Source: Dyella sp. ASV24 | GTDB lineage: Bacteria; Pseudomonadota; Gammaproteobacteria; Xanthomonadales; Rhodanobacteraceae | NCBI RefSeq assembly: GCF_016428905.1 | Contig: NZ_JAELTQ010000004.1 | Coordinates: 1-64,000, forward strand | Reading direction: 5' to 3' | DNA length: 64,000 nt | Shown here: piece by piece, positions 8,302-18,192 of the stretch | Numbering within the stretch: position 1 is the first letter of the stretch | How the letters are laid out: every line of letters starts with the position of its first letter | Program-made: the position numbers and the translations under genes | Notes under the pieces: model-generated | The model's input: the letters and a program-made list of their open reading frames with translations, nothing else | Databases searched by the model: none | What the model was told of the DNA's origin: nothing

Positions 8302-9513
8302 ATGCCCACGACCACCCCGTCACCCATCTTGCTTGCCGCCCCTCACCGCGCGATGTTTTTCGTCGGTGCAACGTGTCTGGTCGCCAGCATGTGCTGGTGG
8401 TTGTGGGTGCTAATGGCGTCATGGCATAGCTGGCCGCTTGCCGCCCAGCCGCTGCCGGTGGGCTGGACCCACGGCATCCTCATGCAATACGCGACCCTTG
8501 CCCCGTTCGTGATGGGCTTTCTGCTGACGGTGTTTCCACGCTGGATGAACGTGGGCATCGTGCCCCGCCATGGCTACGTCGCCATCTTCGGCTTGTTGCT
8601 TATCGGCGCAGCGCTGGTGCTGTCAGCTGCCTGCGGTGCGCCACGCCTGTTGCCCGCTGGCCTGGCCTGCATGCTGATCGGCTGGCTGGTGGCGCTACGG
8701 ACGCTGGCTCAACGCCTGCGCCAACATGGATTTCGCGATGTCTGGGCGACGTCAGCCTGGTGCGCGCTGGCCATGGGGGCGATCGGCCTCGCCCTCGCGG
8801 AGTGCGCCAGTCTCGGAGCACCTATCACCTGGATAACGGCGGCCAACCGCGTCGCCACCTTCGGCTTTCTGCTACCCATCTATTTCACCGTCGCGCATCG
8901 CATGGTGCCGTTCTTCTCGGGCAACGTCATTCAGGGCTATCGCGTCTTCCGGCCCACCAGGTCACTGCTGGCCGTATGGATACTGAGCCTTGGCCATTTG
9001 TCCCTGGATCTTGCCGGCTGGAGTCATTGGCGCTGGCTGGCTGATGCCCCTATGACCGTCCTGCTGCTGTGGCAATGGCTGGCCTGGCAACCATGGAAGG
9101 CACTGCGACCAGGACTGCTGCTGGTGCTCTACATCGCCCTTGCGTGGCTGCCACTGTCGTTCCTTCTGTACACGATCGATAGCATACATATGCTGGCAAG
9201 CGGCATGGATTCCCGAGGACTGGCGCCGTTACATGCGCTCACCGTCGGCTTTTTCAGCACGATGCTGGTAGCGATGGTAACGCGCGTGACGCACGGGCAC
9301 TCAGGACGCCCGCTCACCATGGGCCAGGTACCGTGGCTGGCCTTCATAGGCATGCAACTGGTCGCCTTGACTCGCGTAGTGGGCGAATACATGTCACAAC
9401 CATGGCCGTGGTACATCGCCGCGGCAGCGCTCTGGCTGCTTGCGCTCACGCCCTGGGTGGCGCGATCGTTATGGATCTACCTCACGCCAAGGCGCGATGG
9501 CGCACCGGGCTGA
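8302..9513 (+). CDS. nnrS: NnrS family heme-copper membrane protein
   Basis: The 403-residue protein is almost entirely transmembrane, with about twelve helices. It contains the typical NnrS features: WTHGILMQYATLAPFVMGFLLTVFPRWMN near the N-terminus, AHRMVPFFSGNVI in the middle and LHALTVGFFSTMLVAMVTRVTHGHSGRPL near the C-terminus, with the conserved histidines. NnrS proteins help cells tolerate nitric oxide and iron-nitrosyl stress. A truncated hemoglobin gene follows almost at once, supporting an NO or oxygen related role. Confidence 0.85.
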   Translation: MPTTTPSPILLAAPHRAMFFVGATCLVASMCWWLWVLMASWHSWPLAAQPLPVGWTHGILMQYATLAPFVMGFLLTVFPRWMNVGIVPRHGYVAIFGLLLIGAALVLSAACGAPRLLPAGLACMLIGWLVALRTLAQRLRQHGFRDVWATSAWCALAMGAIGLALAECASLGAPITWITAANRVATFGFLLPIYFTVAHRMVPFFSGNVIQGYRVFRPTRSLLAVWILSLGHLSLDLAGWSHWRWLADAPMTVLLLWQWLAWQPWKALRPGLLLVLYIALAWLPLSFLLYTIDSIHMLASGMDSRGLAPLHALTVGFFSTMLVAMVTRVTHGHSGRPLTMGQVPWLAFIGMQLVALTRVVGEYMSQPWPWYIAAAALWLLALTPWVARSLWIYLTPRRDGAPG

Positions 9514-9539
9514 CACGCTTCACCACACGACGTTCACTC

Positions 9540-9959
9540 ATGGCACTTTTCCCTACGGCAAACGAAGTCGGCATCGCGACGCTGGTCGACCGCTTCTACG
9601 ACAAGGTTCGCGCAGACGAGGCATTAGGTCCGGTGTTCAACACCGCCATTCACGACTGGACCACGCACAAGCAGACGCTGCGCGATTTCTGGTCGTCCGT
9701 CATCCTGCGTACCGGGCGTTACCACGGCAACCCAATGGGCGTGCATCGTGCGTTGCCCGCGTTCCCGCAGGCGCTGTTTCATCGCTGGCTGGCGTTATGG
9801 AATGAAACGGCCCGCGAGGTTTTCGATCCGCCTACCGCCGAATTGTTTATCGGCACGGCCGAACGTATCGCCCAGAGCATCAGCCAGGGGATTGGCCATG
9901 GCCGACTGGCGCTGGAACACCCGTCGCGGATCCTGGGGCCTCTGCATATCGCGTCGTGA
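9540..9959 (+). CDS. Group III truncated hemoglobin
   Basis: The 139-residue protein shows the truncated globin pattern of group III: LVDRFYDKVRADEALGPVFN, then FWSSVILRTGRYHGNPMGVHRALP, then FHRWLALWNETAREVF. The frame is open upstream, but that part overlaps nnrS, and the globin starts at the ATG at 9540. Group III globins bind O2 and NO; their physiological reaction is not settled. Position directly after nnrS, and before an iron permease, suggests nitric-oxide or iron stress. Confidence 0.8.
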   Translation: MALFPTANEVGIATLVDRFYDKVRADEALGPVFNTAIHDWTTHKQTLRDFWSSVILRTGRYHGNPMGVHRALPAFPQALFHRWLALWNETAREVFDPPTAELFIGTAERIAQSISQGIGHGRLALEHPSRILGPLHIAS

Positions 9960-10003
9960 TGCGGCACGACCGTCCTGGCGGCATATCGCCCAAAACGGGA
10001 GTA

Positions 10004-10040
10004 CACTTCACAAATGAGAATTAATCGCATTTGTGAAGTG
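10004..10040. promoter_or_regulatory. Perfect inverted repeat covering the FTR1 start codon
   Basis: The arms CACTTCACAAATG (10004-10016) and CATTTGTGAAGTG (10028-10040) are perfectly complementary over 13 bp with an 11-base spacer. The start ATG of the permease occupies the last three bases of the left arm. As DNA, the inner part (AATGAGAAT, T, AATCGCATT) resembles a Fur box of 9-1-9 form with two mismatches. As RNA, the stem would hide the start codon. Which of the two works cannot be decided here. Confidence 0.5.
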
Positions 10041-11960
10041 ATTCAGAAGCTTGCATCCCTGATCCTCATGGCCGGGCTCGCCGCATCGCCTGCGATGGCG
10101 CAACAAGCCGCTGACGATCCCGCCGCAAGCGTGCCGCAAACCTGGCAGATGCTCGACTACCTCGCGGCGGACTACGCTGGCGCAGTCAACCACGGCGAAG
10201 TCGTAAGCGCGTCGGAGTACGCCGAGATGCGCGAGTTCGCGCGCCATGCTCGCGAGCGCGTACTCGCCCTGCCGACATCCCCAGCCACACCCGCGCTGCA
10301 CCAACAAGCTGATCAACTCGTTGCCCTAATCGACGCCAAAGCCCCCGAGGCCGACGTGGCGCGACAGGCGCATGCGCTCACGGATACGCTGCTGCAGGCC
10401 TATCCCATTCCCACCGCACCGACAAAGACACCTGACCTGGCGCGTGGCGCAGCGCTTTATCAGGCGCAGTGCGCGGCGTGCCACGGCGCCACGGGGCACG
10501 GCGACGGCCCCGCAGGGCTGCAGCTCTCGCCGCGCCCCATCGATTTCACCGAGGTGGGTCGCGCCGACCAGCGCAGCCCGCTGTCGCTGTACGAAGTGAT
10601 CACGCAGGGCGTCGCCGGCACACCGATGGTCAGTTATGCCCAGGCACTTTCCAGCGACGACCGCTGGTCGCTGGCTTACTACGTGGGCACGCTTGCCTAT
10701 CCCGTGACTGCAACCCAGGGTGAGCAGGCATGGCGGAACGATGCACGCGCCCGCGGGGCCATCGCTTCGCCGAGCGAGCTGGCCCGAGCTCGCGCGGCAG
10801 GCCTGGCCGACACACTGGGCGCTGCACAGGCACACCTGATCATCGGCTATTTGCGCGCCCATCCCGAAGCCGTGCATGAGGCGCTCGCCGGCATCCCACT
10901 GGCGCGCGCTCGACTGGCGGATAGCCTGGAAGCGCATCGCAACGGCAAAAGTGAAGAAGCCAGGCAGCTCGCCCTGTCGGCCTATCTGGACGGCGTCGAG
11001 CCGGTTGAGGCGCAACTGGACACACGGAACGCGTCGTTGCGCGCACGCATCGAAACCGCCATGGGTGCGTATCGCACGGCGTTGTCGCAATCCACTAACG
11101 ATGATGTGGTGACCAAGCAGGCGCACGAGGTCGACGGTCTGCTCGGGCAGGCGCAAACCGTGCTGTCCGAAACGGCAGCCAGCCCGATGACCACATTCAT
11201 TGGTGCATTCACCATCCTGGTGCGCGAAGGTCTGGAGGCTCTGCTGGTCGTCGTCGCCCTGCTCGCTTTTCTGCGCAAAGCCGATCGGCATGACGCGACA
11301 CGCTACGTGCATTGGGGTTGGACACTCGCCCTGCTGGCCGGCGCCATCACCTGGGCTGCCGCCAGTTATGCGATTTCGATCAGCGGTGCGAGCCGCGAAC
11401 TGACCGAGGGACTGTCGTCACTGTTTGCCGCCGCTGTATTGCTGGGCGTGGGCCTATGGATGCACCAGAAGAGCATCGGCGGCCGCTGGCAGTCCTACCT
11501 GAAGACAAAGATGGCGACGGCATTGAACCGGCGTTCGGCATGGTTCGTGTTCGGCCTTACCTTCATCTCGGTCTATCGCGAGGTATTTGAAACCATCCTG
11601 TTCTACACGGCGTTGTGGAACGAGGGCCAAGGCGCGTGGCTGCTCGCCGGCCTGGCTGCCGGTGCAGCCATGCTCGGCGTCATCGCCTGGGTGTTGCTGC
11701 GTACCAGCCAGCGCCTGCCACTGGGCCTGTTCTTTTCCGTCAGCTCGCTGGTGATCGCCGTGCTCGCCATCGTGCTTACCGGCAAGGGCGTGGCCGCTCT
11801 GCAGGAGGCAGGATGGGCTGCCGTTACCGTGGCGCCGGCGCCATCCATTGATCTGCTAGGCATCTACCCCACGTGGCAATCCTTGCTGGCACAGCTGGCC
11901 GTGGCGCTGATGCTCGCCTTCGGTTTCGCGATCAATCGCTGGCGGGCGCGTACCGCCTGA
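10014..11960 (+). CDS. Cytochrome c - FTR1 iron permease fusion
   Basis: This 648-residue protein has a Sec signal peptide (cleavage near residue 29, AMA). A cytochrome c domain follows with heme motif CAACH (Cys153, Cys156, His157) and candidate axial Met205 in GTPMVSY. A helical linker (about 240-395) leads to an FTR1/EfeU permease domain of seven helices. The two REXXE iron motifs are REGLE (404-408) and REVFE (522-526). Such fusions are thought to couple periplasmic ferrous iron oxidation to high-affinity uptake. It follows nnrS and the globin by 54 bp, and a 13-bp inverted repeat overlaps its start. Confidence 0.88.
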   Translation: MRINRICEVIQKLASLILMAGLAASPAMAQQAADDPAASVPQTWQMLDYLAADYAGAVNHGEVVSASEYAEMREFARHARERVLALPTSPATPALHQQADQLVALIDAKAPEADVARQAHALTDTLLQAYPIPTAPTKTPDLARGAALYQAQCAACHGATGHGDGPAGLQLSPRPIDFTEVGRADQRSPLSLYEVITQGVAGTPMVSYAQALSSDDRWSLAYYVGTLAYPVTATQGEQAWRNDARARGAIASPSELARARAAGLADTLGAAQAHLIIGYLRAHPEAVHEALAGIPLARARLADSLEAHRNGKSEEARQLALSAYLDGVEPVEAQLDTRNASLRARIETAMGAYRTALSQSTNDDVVTKQAHEVDGLLGQAQTVLSETAASPMTTFIGAFTILVREGLEALLVVVALLAFLRKADRHDATRYVHWGWTLALLAGAITWAAASYAISISGASRELTEGLSSLFAAAVLLGVGLWMHQKSIGGRWQSYLKTKMATALNRRSAWFVFGLTFISVYREVFETILFYTALWNEGQGAWLLAGLAAGAAMLGVIAWVLLRTSQRLPLGLFFSVSSLVIAVLAIVLTGKGVAALQEAGWAAVTVAPAPSIDLLGIYPTWQSLLAQLAVALMLAFGFAINRWRARTA

Positions 11961-11969
11961 AAGTCGTAC

Positions 11970-12293
11970 TCAGCGAATCAGGAAAGCCCGCTTGTGCGGG
12001 CGACCGTCCCAGTCGGCGGCATCGGGCATGGCCGGAATTTTGGCGTTGATGACCGGCCACTGCCTGGCAAGCTCGGCATTCAAGGCCACGAAGGGCTCTT
12101 GCCCTGCAGGCACGTCACCCTCCGCATAGATCGCACCGACCGGGCACTCGTCGACACATAACGTACAGTCGATGCATTCGTCAGGGTCGATCACCAGGAA
12201 GTTCGGCCCCTCGTGGAAGCAATCCACGGGGCACACTTCGACGCAATCGGTGTGCTTGCAGTTGATGCAGTTCTCGGTGACGACGTGGGTCAT
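11970..12293 (-). CDS. fdxA: 7Fe-8S ferredoxin FdxA
   Basis: The 107-residue protein is close to Azotobacter-type ferredoxin [18 protein letters not shown] holds the [3Fe-4S] ligands plus one ligand of the second cluster. [12 protein letters not shown] holds the [4Fe-4S] ligands. The C-terminal tail has the family's [10 protein letters not shown] and DAADWDG segments. It is a soluble electron carrier that typically pairs with an Fpr-type NADPH reductase, and such a reductase is encoded at 42543-43319. It is convergent with the iron permease, the stops being 10 bp apart. Confidence 0.93.
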   Translation of the reverse strand: MTHVVTENCINCKHTDCVEVCPVDCFHEGPNFLVIDPDECIDCTLCVDECPVGAIYAEGDVPAGQEPFVALNAELARQWPVINAKIPAMPDAADWDGRPHKRAFLIR

Positions 12294-12378
12294 GAGGGTG
12301 CTCGCACGGAATCGGCGCGAGCTTGCATCGCCCGCAAGATGCCGGCACTGACAAAGGTCAAGAATCGACGCAAAGCGC

Positions 12379-15300
12379 TCAATGAAAATCGCGCGAACGA
12401 CTGTCGAGCGAACCCAGCAACTCGCTCAGGTCATGCAGGCGATGCGCGATCAGATGGCTCACGCCATCCACGTGCTCCCAGCGACCATCCACGCCGAGCA
12501 GGCGCGATTCGAGAAAAATGCGCCGCTGCCGTTCGGCCACATGGCTCCACACCACGACATTGATGGGGCCAAACTCGTCTTCCAGTGTGATGAAGGTGAC
12601 GCCGCTGGCCGTCTGTGGCCGCTGCCGCTGCGTAACCAGGCCCGCGGCACGCACATGACTGGCATGAAGACAGCTCTGCAGGCTTCGTGAATCCACGCAC
12701 TTGGCTGCGCGAAGGCGCGCACGAATCTGCCGCAAGGGGTGCGGCCCCAGGCTGAGCCCCATGCGTGCGTAGTCGGCCAGCGTGCTTTCACCTTGCGATG
12801 GCGGCGGCAAGGCCACCTCGTCCTCCTGCGGACTGGTATTGCCGAACAGCGGCAACTGCGCCTCGATGCCCGCCATCGCCCAACGTGCTCGATGCCGATG
12901 CCCCGCCAGCCCTCGTAATGCATCCGCCTCAGCCAGCGCCTCCTGCTGATGGCGGTTGAGCCCGGCGCGGGCGCATAGGTCGGCCACGTCGTCGAACGGT
13001 CGCCGGGCCCGCGCAGCCATCAACTGCTCCATCACTTCCTGACGGCATCCGCGCACTTGCCGGAAGCCCAACCGAAGCGCAAAGCCACCCTGCGACGAAG
13101 GGTCGTCTTCCAGCATGTTGTCCCAGTCGCTATGACGCACATCCACCGGCCGCACCTTGATGCCGTGACGCTGTGTGTCCTGCACGATCTGGCTGGGGCC
13201 GTAGAACCCCATCGGCTGGGCATTGAGCAAAGCGCACATGAACGCCGCGCGGTAATGGCATTTGAGCCAGCAGCTGGCATACACCAGCAAGGCAAAGCTC
13301 GCCGCATGGCTTTCGGGGAATCCATAGGAGCCAAAGCCCTTGATCTGCTCGAACAGGCGCGCCGCGAATTCCTCCGTGAATCCATTCTTCAGCATGCCGG
13401 CCATCAGCCGCTGGCGATGAATTTCCATATCGCCGTTGCGTCGCCACGCAGCCATCGAACGCCGCAATTGATCCGCTTCGCCGGGCGTGTACTCGGCCGC
13501 CTCGATGGCGAGCTTCATCACCTGCTCCTGGAACAGCGGCACGCCTAAGGTGCGCTCAAAAACACTGCGCAGCTTTTCCGAGGGATAGGTAACCTCCTCC
13601 TCGCCACGCTTGCGGCGCAAATACGGGTGCACCATGTCGCCCTGAATCGGGCCAGGCCGAACGATGGCCACCTGGATCACCAGGTCGTAGAAATTCTCCG
13701 GCCGGTGCCGCGGCAGCATGGCCATCTGTGCACGGGATTCGATCTGGAACACGCCAATGGTGTCGGCACGCTGGATCAAGTCATAGGTCGCTGGATCATC
13801 CGGAGGAATCGACGCGAGTGTTTCCACACGACCATGGTGCTGCTGCAACAAGGCCAGGCATTTGCGGATGCAGGTGAGCATGCCCAGCGCCAGACAATCC
13901 ACCTTCAGCAGGCGCATGGTGTCCAGATCATCCTTGTCCCACTGGATGATGGTGCGATCGGGCATGGAGGCGTTTTCCACCGGCACCAGATGCGACAGCG
14001 GCTGATCGGAAATAACGAAGCCGCCCACGTGCTGGGACAGGTGGCGCGGAAAACCCATCAATTCCGCCGTAAGCACGAGCACGCGGCGCAACAACGGGCT
14101 CTCAGGGTCGAACCCGCGCTCGCGCAGGCGGCCGTCCACGGGATCGTCACCGTCCTGCCAGGCGAAGGTGCGCGACAGCAGGTCGATCTGGTCCGAAGGC
14201 AGGCCGAGTGCACGTGCCACATCGCGCACGGCGCTGCGACCACGGTAACTGATCACTGTGGCAGCCAGCGCAGCACGCTCTCGTCCGTACTTTTCATAGA
14301 TGTGCTGGATGACTTCCTCGCGCCGCTCGTGCTCGAAGTCGATATCGATGTCCGGCGGTTCGTTGCGTTCGGCCGAGATGAAGCGCTCGACCAGCAATGT
14401 GGTTGTGGCCGGATCCACGGCCGTCACGCCCAATGCGTAGCAGACAGACGAATTCGCCGCCGAGCCTCGCCCCTGGCAAAGAATGTCTTTACTGCGCGCG
14501 AACGCCACGATTTCGTGCACGGTGAGGAAGTACGACTCGTACTTGAGTTGCTTGACCAGATCCAGCTCGTACTCGACCTGATCCCGCACCTTCTTCGGCT
14601 CGCCCTGCGGCCAGCGCCATTTCAGGCCTTCTTCCGTCAGATGCCGCAGCCAGGTGGTTGGTGTCTCGCCCTCCGGCACCAACTCGGCGGGATAGCGATA
14701 GTTGATATCCGTCATCACGAAATGGCAGCGCTCGGCGATGCGCACGCTTTCGTCCATCAGCTCCGCGGGATAGATCGCCGACAAGGCCTCGCGCGTACGC
14801 AGGTGTCGCTCGCCATTGGGAAACAACAGGTCGCCCGCCTCGGCCACGGTGCGGTGATGGCGGATCGCTGTCATCACGTCCTGCAGAGCGCGACGGCGGC
14901 GCACGTGCATATGCGCGTCACCCGTCGCTACCATCGGCAGTGCCAGGGCATCGGCCAGCGCGCGCAATTCATCGAAGCGGCGCGCATCATCCGACCCGTG
15001 ATGCAGTTCGACCGCCAACCATAGGCGTCCGTCGAACAAGGTTTTCAGCCAGGCACCCTGCTCCTGTCGCGAATCAACCTGTGGCAACCACAAGGCCAAC
15101 GTACCCGGCAGGCCGCCAGAAAAATCATCGCGCGTCACGCGATACGTACCCTTCTCCGCCACGCGACGCCCGCGCGTGATGAGGGCGCACAACGCCGTGT
15201 AGCCTTGCAGGTTCTCGCACAGCAACACCAGCTTCGGGCCATCCTCGACCTGGAACTCGGCACCGACGATCAGCTTCGGGCCCGTATCACGCGACGCCTC

Positions 15301-15456
15301 GTAAGCACGCACGATACCGGCCAACGAACACTCATCAGTGATCGCCAGCGCACGATAGCCGCACTCCTTTGCCCGATCGAACAGTTCACGCGCACTCGAT
15401 GCGCCACGCTGGAACGAGAAGTTCGACAGGCAATGCAGCTCGGCGTAGTCGTTCAT
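12379..15456 (-). CDS. dnaE2: Error-prone DNA polymerase DnaE2 (ImuC)
   Basis: The 1025-residue alpha-type polymerase III has an N-terminal PHP domain ([39 protein letters not shown] in overlapping pieces), the polymerase core with the metal-binding [13 protein letters not shown], and a C-terminal OB-fold half ([17 protein letters not shown]). It is shorter than the replicative DnaE and lacks its beta-tau tail, as is usual for DnaE2. It extends primers past lesions during SOS mutagenesis. The ATG at 15456 overlaps the end of imuB by four bases, fixing the start and showing translational coupling. Confidence 0.95.
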   Translation of the reverse strand: MNDYAELHCLSNFSFQRGASSARELFDRAKECGYRALAITDECSLAGIVRAYEASRDTGPKLIVGAEFQVEDGPKLVLLCENLQGYTALCALITRGRRVAEKGTYRVTRDDFSGGLPGTLALWLPQVDSRQEQGAWLKTLFDGRLWLAVELHHGSDDARRFDELRALADALALPMVATGDAHMHVRRRRALQDVMTAIRHHRTVAEAGDLLFPNGERHLRTREALSAIYPAELMDESVRIAERCHFVMTDINYRYPAELVPEGETPTTWLRHLTEEGLKWRWPQGEPKKVRDQVEYELDLVKQLKYESYFLTVHEIVAFARSKDILCQGRGSAANSSVCYALGVTAVDPATTTLLVERFISAERNEPPDIDIDFEHERREEVIQHIYEKYGRERAALAATVISYRGRSAVRDVARALGLPSDQIDLLSRTFAWQDGDDPVDGRLRERGFDPESPLLRRVLVLTAELMGFPRHLSQHVGGFVISDQPLSHLVPVENASMPDRTIIQWDKDDLDTMRLLKVDCLALGMLTCIRKCLALLQQHHGRVETLASIPPDDPATYDLIQRADTIGVFQIESRAQMAMLPRHRPENFYDLVIQVAIVRPGPIQGDMVHPYLRRKRGEEEVTYPSEKLRSVFERTLGVPLFQEQVMKLAIEAAEYTPGEADQLRRSMAAWRRNGDMEIHRQRLMAGMLKNGFTEEFAARLFEQIKGFGSYGFPESHAASFALLVYASCWLKCHYRAAFMCALLNAQPMGFYGPSQIVQDTQRHGIKVRPVDVRHSDWDNMLEDDPSSQGGFALRLGFRQVRGCRQEVMEQLMAARARRPFDDVADLCARAGLNRHQQEALAEADALRGLAGHRHRARWAMAGIEAQLPLFGNTSPQEDEVALPPPSQGESTLADYARMGLSLGPHPLRQIRARLRAAKCVDSRSLQSCLHASHVRAAGLVTQRQRPQTASGVTFITLEDEFGPINVVVWSHVAERQRRIFLESRLLGVDGRWEHVDGVSHLIAHRLHDLSELLGSLDSRSRDFH

Positions 15457-16865
15457 GCGAACCACCCGTGCAACATCCAGTTGCCCTGCTCGCCCGGTGC
15501 GCAGAACACCCAGGCACATTGCCCTTGCGATGTGCGCACCACGTAGTAATCGCGCCGTATGTCGCCACCATCCCACCAGCCGGTTTCAAGGCGCTCAGGG
15601 CCGGCCAGCACCTCCGGCGGCGGACCGCGCAAGGGGCGCGGGGTATCCAGCAGCCACGTGGGGCGCGGCAAGGTTTCCGGCGACGTTGCCCATGCAGTTG
15701 CCGCCGACGTGCTTTGCGCTTTTTCGGGCCGTGGATCCACCGTACGACGCAGGTGTTGAATGGCCTGCTCGCCCAAGCGTGCACGCAAGCGCTCGCGCAA
15801 CTGCTCCAATGGAACCGCATTCACTGGACGCGTATCGAACAGGTCGCGTCCTGCCGGCACGAACGGTGGCAACTCGCGCGCCACCAGTCGCATGGCCATG
15901 ACCGGCTGCGGCAGTTCAAGTCGCTCGAGGCGACCACGCGCGCAATCGAACAGCAGTGCCGCATCACGCGCGGCGGTGAGCATACCCACCGCGACATGCG
16001 TCGGTGCGCCGCTGCGATGTTCCAACTCAAGCTCGAAACGCTGCACGCCACCGTCGCGACCAGCGAGATACGCCGCCAGGTCACCGGTCAGGCGGCGCAA
16101 TGGAAACATCAAGGCTTCAACGTGCTCGATCTCGTGCGTCCACTCCATGCGTTGCTCGAACGCGTCGGGTGGACGGTAGCTTTCCATGGGCGTCGGCTCA
16201 TCACCGGTAAGGCGATCGAGCTGTGCCACCAAAGCCTCACCAAAGCGCCGCTGCAGCCCGGCACGGGGCAGCTTGAACACTTGCCCCAGCGTGCGGATGC
16301 CCATCGACGGCAAGCCTTGCGTGGCCTCCGCTGGCAAACGCGCACGCGCGATGGGGACGGGAGACAGGGCTTCCCGAAGGATCTCCGGCGACGTAACGGC
16401 CAGACCGTCCTGCACGCCGGCCAGCACATAGGCCGCGTGCGGCGTTGGTGCAAGCGCCACGCGATGACGGAAGCCAAGCTCTTTCAGATCATCGCGCAGC
16501 AGCGACTCGAAACGCTGCCACGGCCCAAACAGATTGAGGCTGCGACTCACCTCCAGCACCACGGCATGCGCATACAGGCCAACCTCGGCGCTATAGCGGT
16601 ACGCCCACGCGGCCAGCAGGCGATGCCAGCGCGCCTCGTCTTCCGCATCGTGTTCGATCATCACGAACTGTTGCAGCAATGCCTGCGCCGCGACGAGCTT
16701 CTGCCCGCGATACATACCCACCGCACGCGCCGATGCATTGGCTGCGTGCACGATGCGCGCCTGCGCGGGCCCACTCACCAGCACCAATGGCTCGTCCGAG
16801 GGCGGCCGTCGCCGGAGGACACCGTCCAGCGCCAGTTGCGGCAGCAGTATGCAGGCCCAGAGCAT
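15453..16865 (-). CDS. imuB: ImuB, catalytically silent Y-family polymerase homologue
   Basis: The 470-residue protein has the Y-family palm/finger and little-finger layout ([35 protein letters not shown]; later [21 protein letters not shown] as a helix-hairpin-helix). The catalytic acids of motif I are missing (ILLPQLALD instead of the usual D-x-D), as is known for ImuB. It acts as a scaffold that links DnaE2 and ImuA to the beta clamp. It lies between imuA (12 bp gap) and dnaE2 (4-bp overlap) in the cassette. Confidence 0.93.
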   Translation of the reverse strand: MLWACILLPQLALDGVLRRRPPSDEPLVLVSGPAQARIVHAANASARAVGMYRGQKLVAAQALLQQFVMIEHDAEDEARWHRLLAAWAYRYSAEVGLYAHAVVLEVSRSLNLFGPWQRFESLLRDDLKELGFRHRVALAPTPHAAYVLAGVQDGLAVTSPEILREALSPVPIARARLPAEATQGLPSMGIRTLGQVFKLPRAGLQRRFGEALVAQLDRLTGDEPTPMESYRPPDAFEQRMEWTHEIEHVEALMFPLRRLTGDLAAYLAGRDGGVQRFELELEHRSGAPTHVAVGMLTAARDAALLFDCARGRLERLELPQPVMAMRLVARELPPFVPAGRDLFDTRPVNAVPLEQLRERLRARLGEQAIQHLRRTVDPRPEKAQSTSAATAWATSPETLPRPTWLLDTPRPLRGPPPEVLAGPERLETGWWDGGDIRRDYYVVRTSQGQCAWVFCAPGEQGNWMLHGWFA

Positions 16866-16877
16866 GATGGCGTCCCG

Positions 16878-17507
16878 TCACGACCAGCCGGAGGCCAAAG
16901 CCAGCGGTACCGCCTGCATCGGTGGGTTGCCGCCACGACATTTGCGCACGCGCACCTGCCACTCGGGCGTGCTTTCCAACTCCAGGCGCAAGGCGGCCGG
17001 CGAAGCCTGCACCGCATGGTGGCGATCACGAAATACAAAGGCCAATGCTTTGCCGGTATCAGCCGCCACCTGCAGGCGGCGGAGCGAACGATCGTCCGCC
17101 TTCATGGGCCATGCCAGCACGGCGGCACAACTAGCCGAGCGCAGACATTGCTCGGCAGCCCACAACACGTCGCGCTCGTCAGCCTGCACGATGTCCACGC
17201 GCGACATCACCACGCCACGCGCCTCCCATCCCGCCACATAAGGCACGTAGGGCGGCGCGATCACCATCACCGTACGTTGCTCGCGCGTCAGTCGCGCCAG
17301 CGTGGGGAGTACCAGCTGCAATTCGCCCACGCCATCGGCAGGCAGCAGGATCTCGGTCATCGCATGCTCGGGCCAGCCACCGCTCGGCAGCACCGCATCG
17401 AGCATCGGCCAGCCTGTGGGCTGGGTGCTGGACGGCGCTGGAGCGGCACGCCCTTGCCAGACCTGGCGGCTATGAAAGAGCGAATCGAGCGCAACGACCT
17501 GACCCAT
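16878..17507 (-). CDS. imuA: ImuA, RecA/SulA-like mutagenesis protein
   Basis: This 209-residue protein begins MGQVVALDSLFHSRQVWQG. It contains the ImuA core PTGWPMLDAVLPSGGWPEHAMTEIL followed by the RecA-like beta strand TVMVIAPPYVPYVAGWEARGV. It has no intact Walker A motif, as expected for the proteobacterial short form. It works with ImuB and DnaE2 in damage-induced mutagenesis. The ATG at 17507 lies 7 bp after the stop of the S24 regulator gene, so both should be on one transcript. Confidence 0.9.
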   Translation of the reverse strand: MGQVVALDSLFHSRQVWQGRAAPAPSSTQPTGWPMLDAVLPSGGWPEHAMTEILLPADGVGELQLVLPTLARLTREQRTVMVIAPPYVPYVAGWEARGVVMSRVDIVQADERDVLWAAEQCLRSASCAAVLAWPMKADDRSLRRLQVAADTGKALAFVFRDRHHAVQASPAALRLELESTPEWQVRVRKCRGGNPPMQAVPLALASGWS

Positions 17508-17514
17508 GGCACGG

Positions 17515-18084
17515 TTACCGCAAGGTACGCAGGCAACGCGTGACAACGCCCCACACGCTGAGCGTCTCGCCTTCGCGAAACACAATGGGTTTGAAGTGCG
17601 CGTTCTCCGGCAGCAACGCTATGTGCCCATCCACCTTGCCCAGGCGCTTGATGGTCAGCTCGTTATTGACCACCGCCACCACGATGTCACCCTGACGCGG
17701 CGCAAGCGCACGATCCACCAGCACTTCGTCGCCATCGAAGATGCCCGCACCGATCATCGACCAGCCCGATACCCGAATGATGAAGGTGCTCGGCTCATGC
17801 CCAGGCAGCACCAGATGTTGATTGAGATCGACCACCTCGTCGACATCGTCCTCGGCCAGCGTGGGCACACCGGCCGGCACACGACTGAGGAAGGCCGTCA
17901 GCGCGACCGTCGACGGGTCCAGCGAAACGGGGCGCGGCGCTTCCAGCGAGGCTGGGCTGCGGTAAGCCTCCAGGTAGGCCAGCACCGCCGGCACCTGGCT
18001 GTCAGGCACGCGAATGCGCTGGCTCGGTTCGCCGGCGGGGCGACCGGCGCCGGAGCGGCGTCCACCGTGTTCTGAAGGAGGCAT
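17515..18084 (-). CDS. S24-family SOS regulator, LexA2/UmuD-like
   Basis: The 189-residue protein has a basic N-terminus (HGGRRSGAGRPAGEPSQRIRVP) and a UmuD/LexA protease domain. The self-cleavage site is probably Ala71-Gly72 (RVPAGVPTLAEDD). The catalytic dyad is Ser109 in SGWSMIGAG and Lys146 in LTIKRL, spaced 37 residues as in UmuD. It heads the imuA-imuB-dnaE2 operon. Whether it is a repressor of this operon, a UmuD-like polymerase subunit, or both is unclear. The DNA-binding-like N-terminus and the inverted repeat just upstream favour a repressor role. Confidence 0.85.
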   Translation of the reverse strand: MPPSEHGGRRSGAGRPAGEPSQRIRVPDSQVPAVLAYLEAYRSPASLEAPRPVSLDPSTVALTAFLSRVPAGVPTLAEDDVDEVVDLNQHLVLPGHEPSTFIIRVSGWSMIGAGIFDGDEVLVDRALAPRQGDIVVAVVNNELTIKRLGKVDGHIALLPENAHFKPIVFREGETLSVWGVVTRCLRTLR

Positions 18085-18088
18085 GGAA

Positions 18089-18119
18089 TATCTTGATTAT
18101 CGGGACGGCAATCAAGATA
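18089..18119 (-). promoter_or_regulatory. Inverted-repeat operator and promoter of the mutagenesis operon
   Basis: The arms TATCTTGATT and AATCAAGATA are perfectly complementary over 10 bp with an 11-base spacer, ending 5 bp before the ATG of the S24 gene. Read on the minus strand, TTGATT serves as a -35, followed after 17 bp by GATATT as a -10. That would place the transcript start at or next to the ATG, giving a leaderless or nearly leaderless mRNA. No Shine-Dalgarno sequence is visible, in agreement. Binding by the S24 protein is inferred. Confidence 0.55.
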
Positions 18120-18169
18120 CCACGACGGCATTCTCATGGATCGAGATTCAGCAGGCCGCACCTAAAATA

Positions 18170-18184
18170 TAAATCATTGATTTA
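18170..18184. repeat. Short AT-rich palindrome between the SOS operon and hpnB
   Basis: TAAATCA and TGATTTA form a perfect 7-1-7 palindrome. It lies just beyond the end of hpnB and about 85 bp upstream of the S24 gene. It could be a second regulator site or an upstream promoter element. Only the symmetry supports it. Confidence 0.3.
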
Positions 18185-18192
18185 AAAGAAAA

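Noticed and set aside
11986-12001. Hairpin GCCCGC/GCGGGC as a terminator between the FTR1 fusion and fdxA
   Set aside because: It lies inside the fdxA coding end and has no T-run; the stem is short and could be chance in GC-rich code.
13627-15024. Long open frame on the plus strand opposite dnaE2
   Set aside because: The translation is His/Arg/Gln-rich with no domain, and dnaE2 on the other strand is unmistakable. It is an antisense shadow of GC-rich codon use.
15369-17543. 724-codon open frame on the plus strand opposite imuB and imuA
   Set aside because: It spans two real genes and a junction on the other strand and has no recognisable motif, so it is a shadow.
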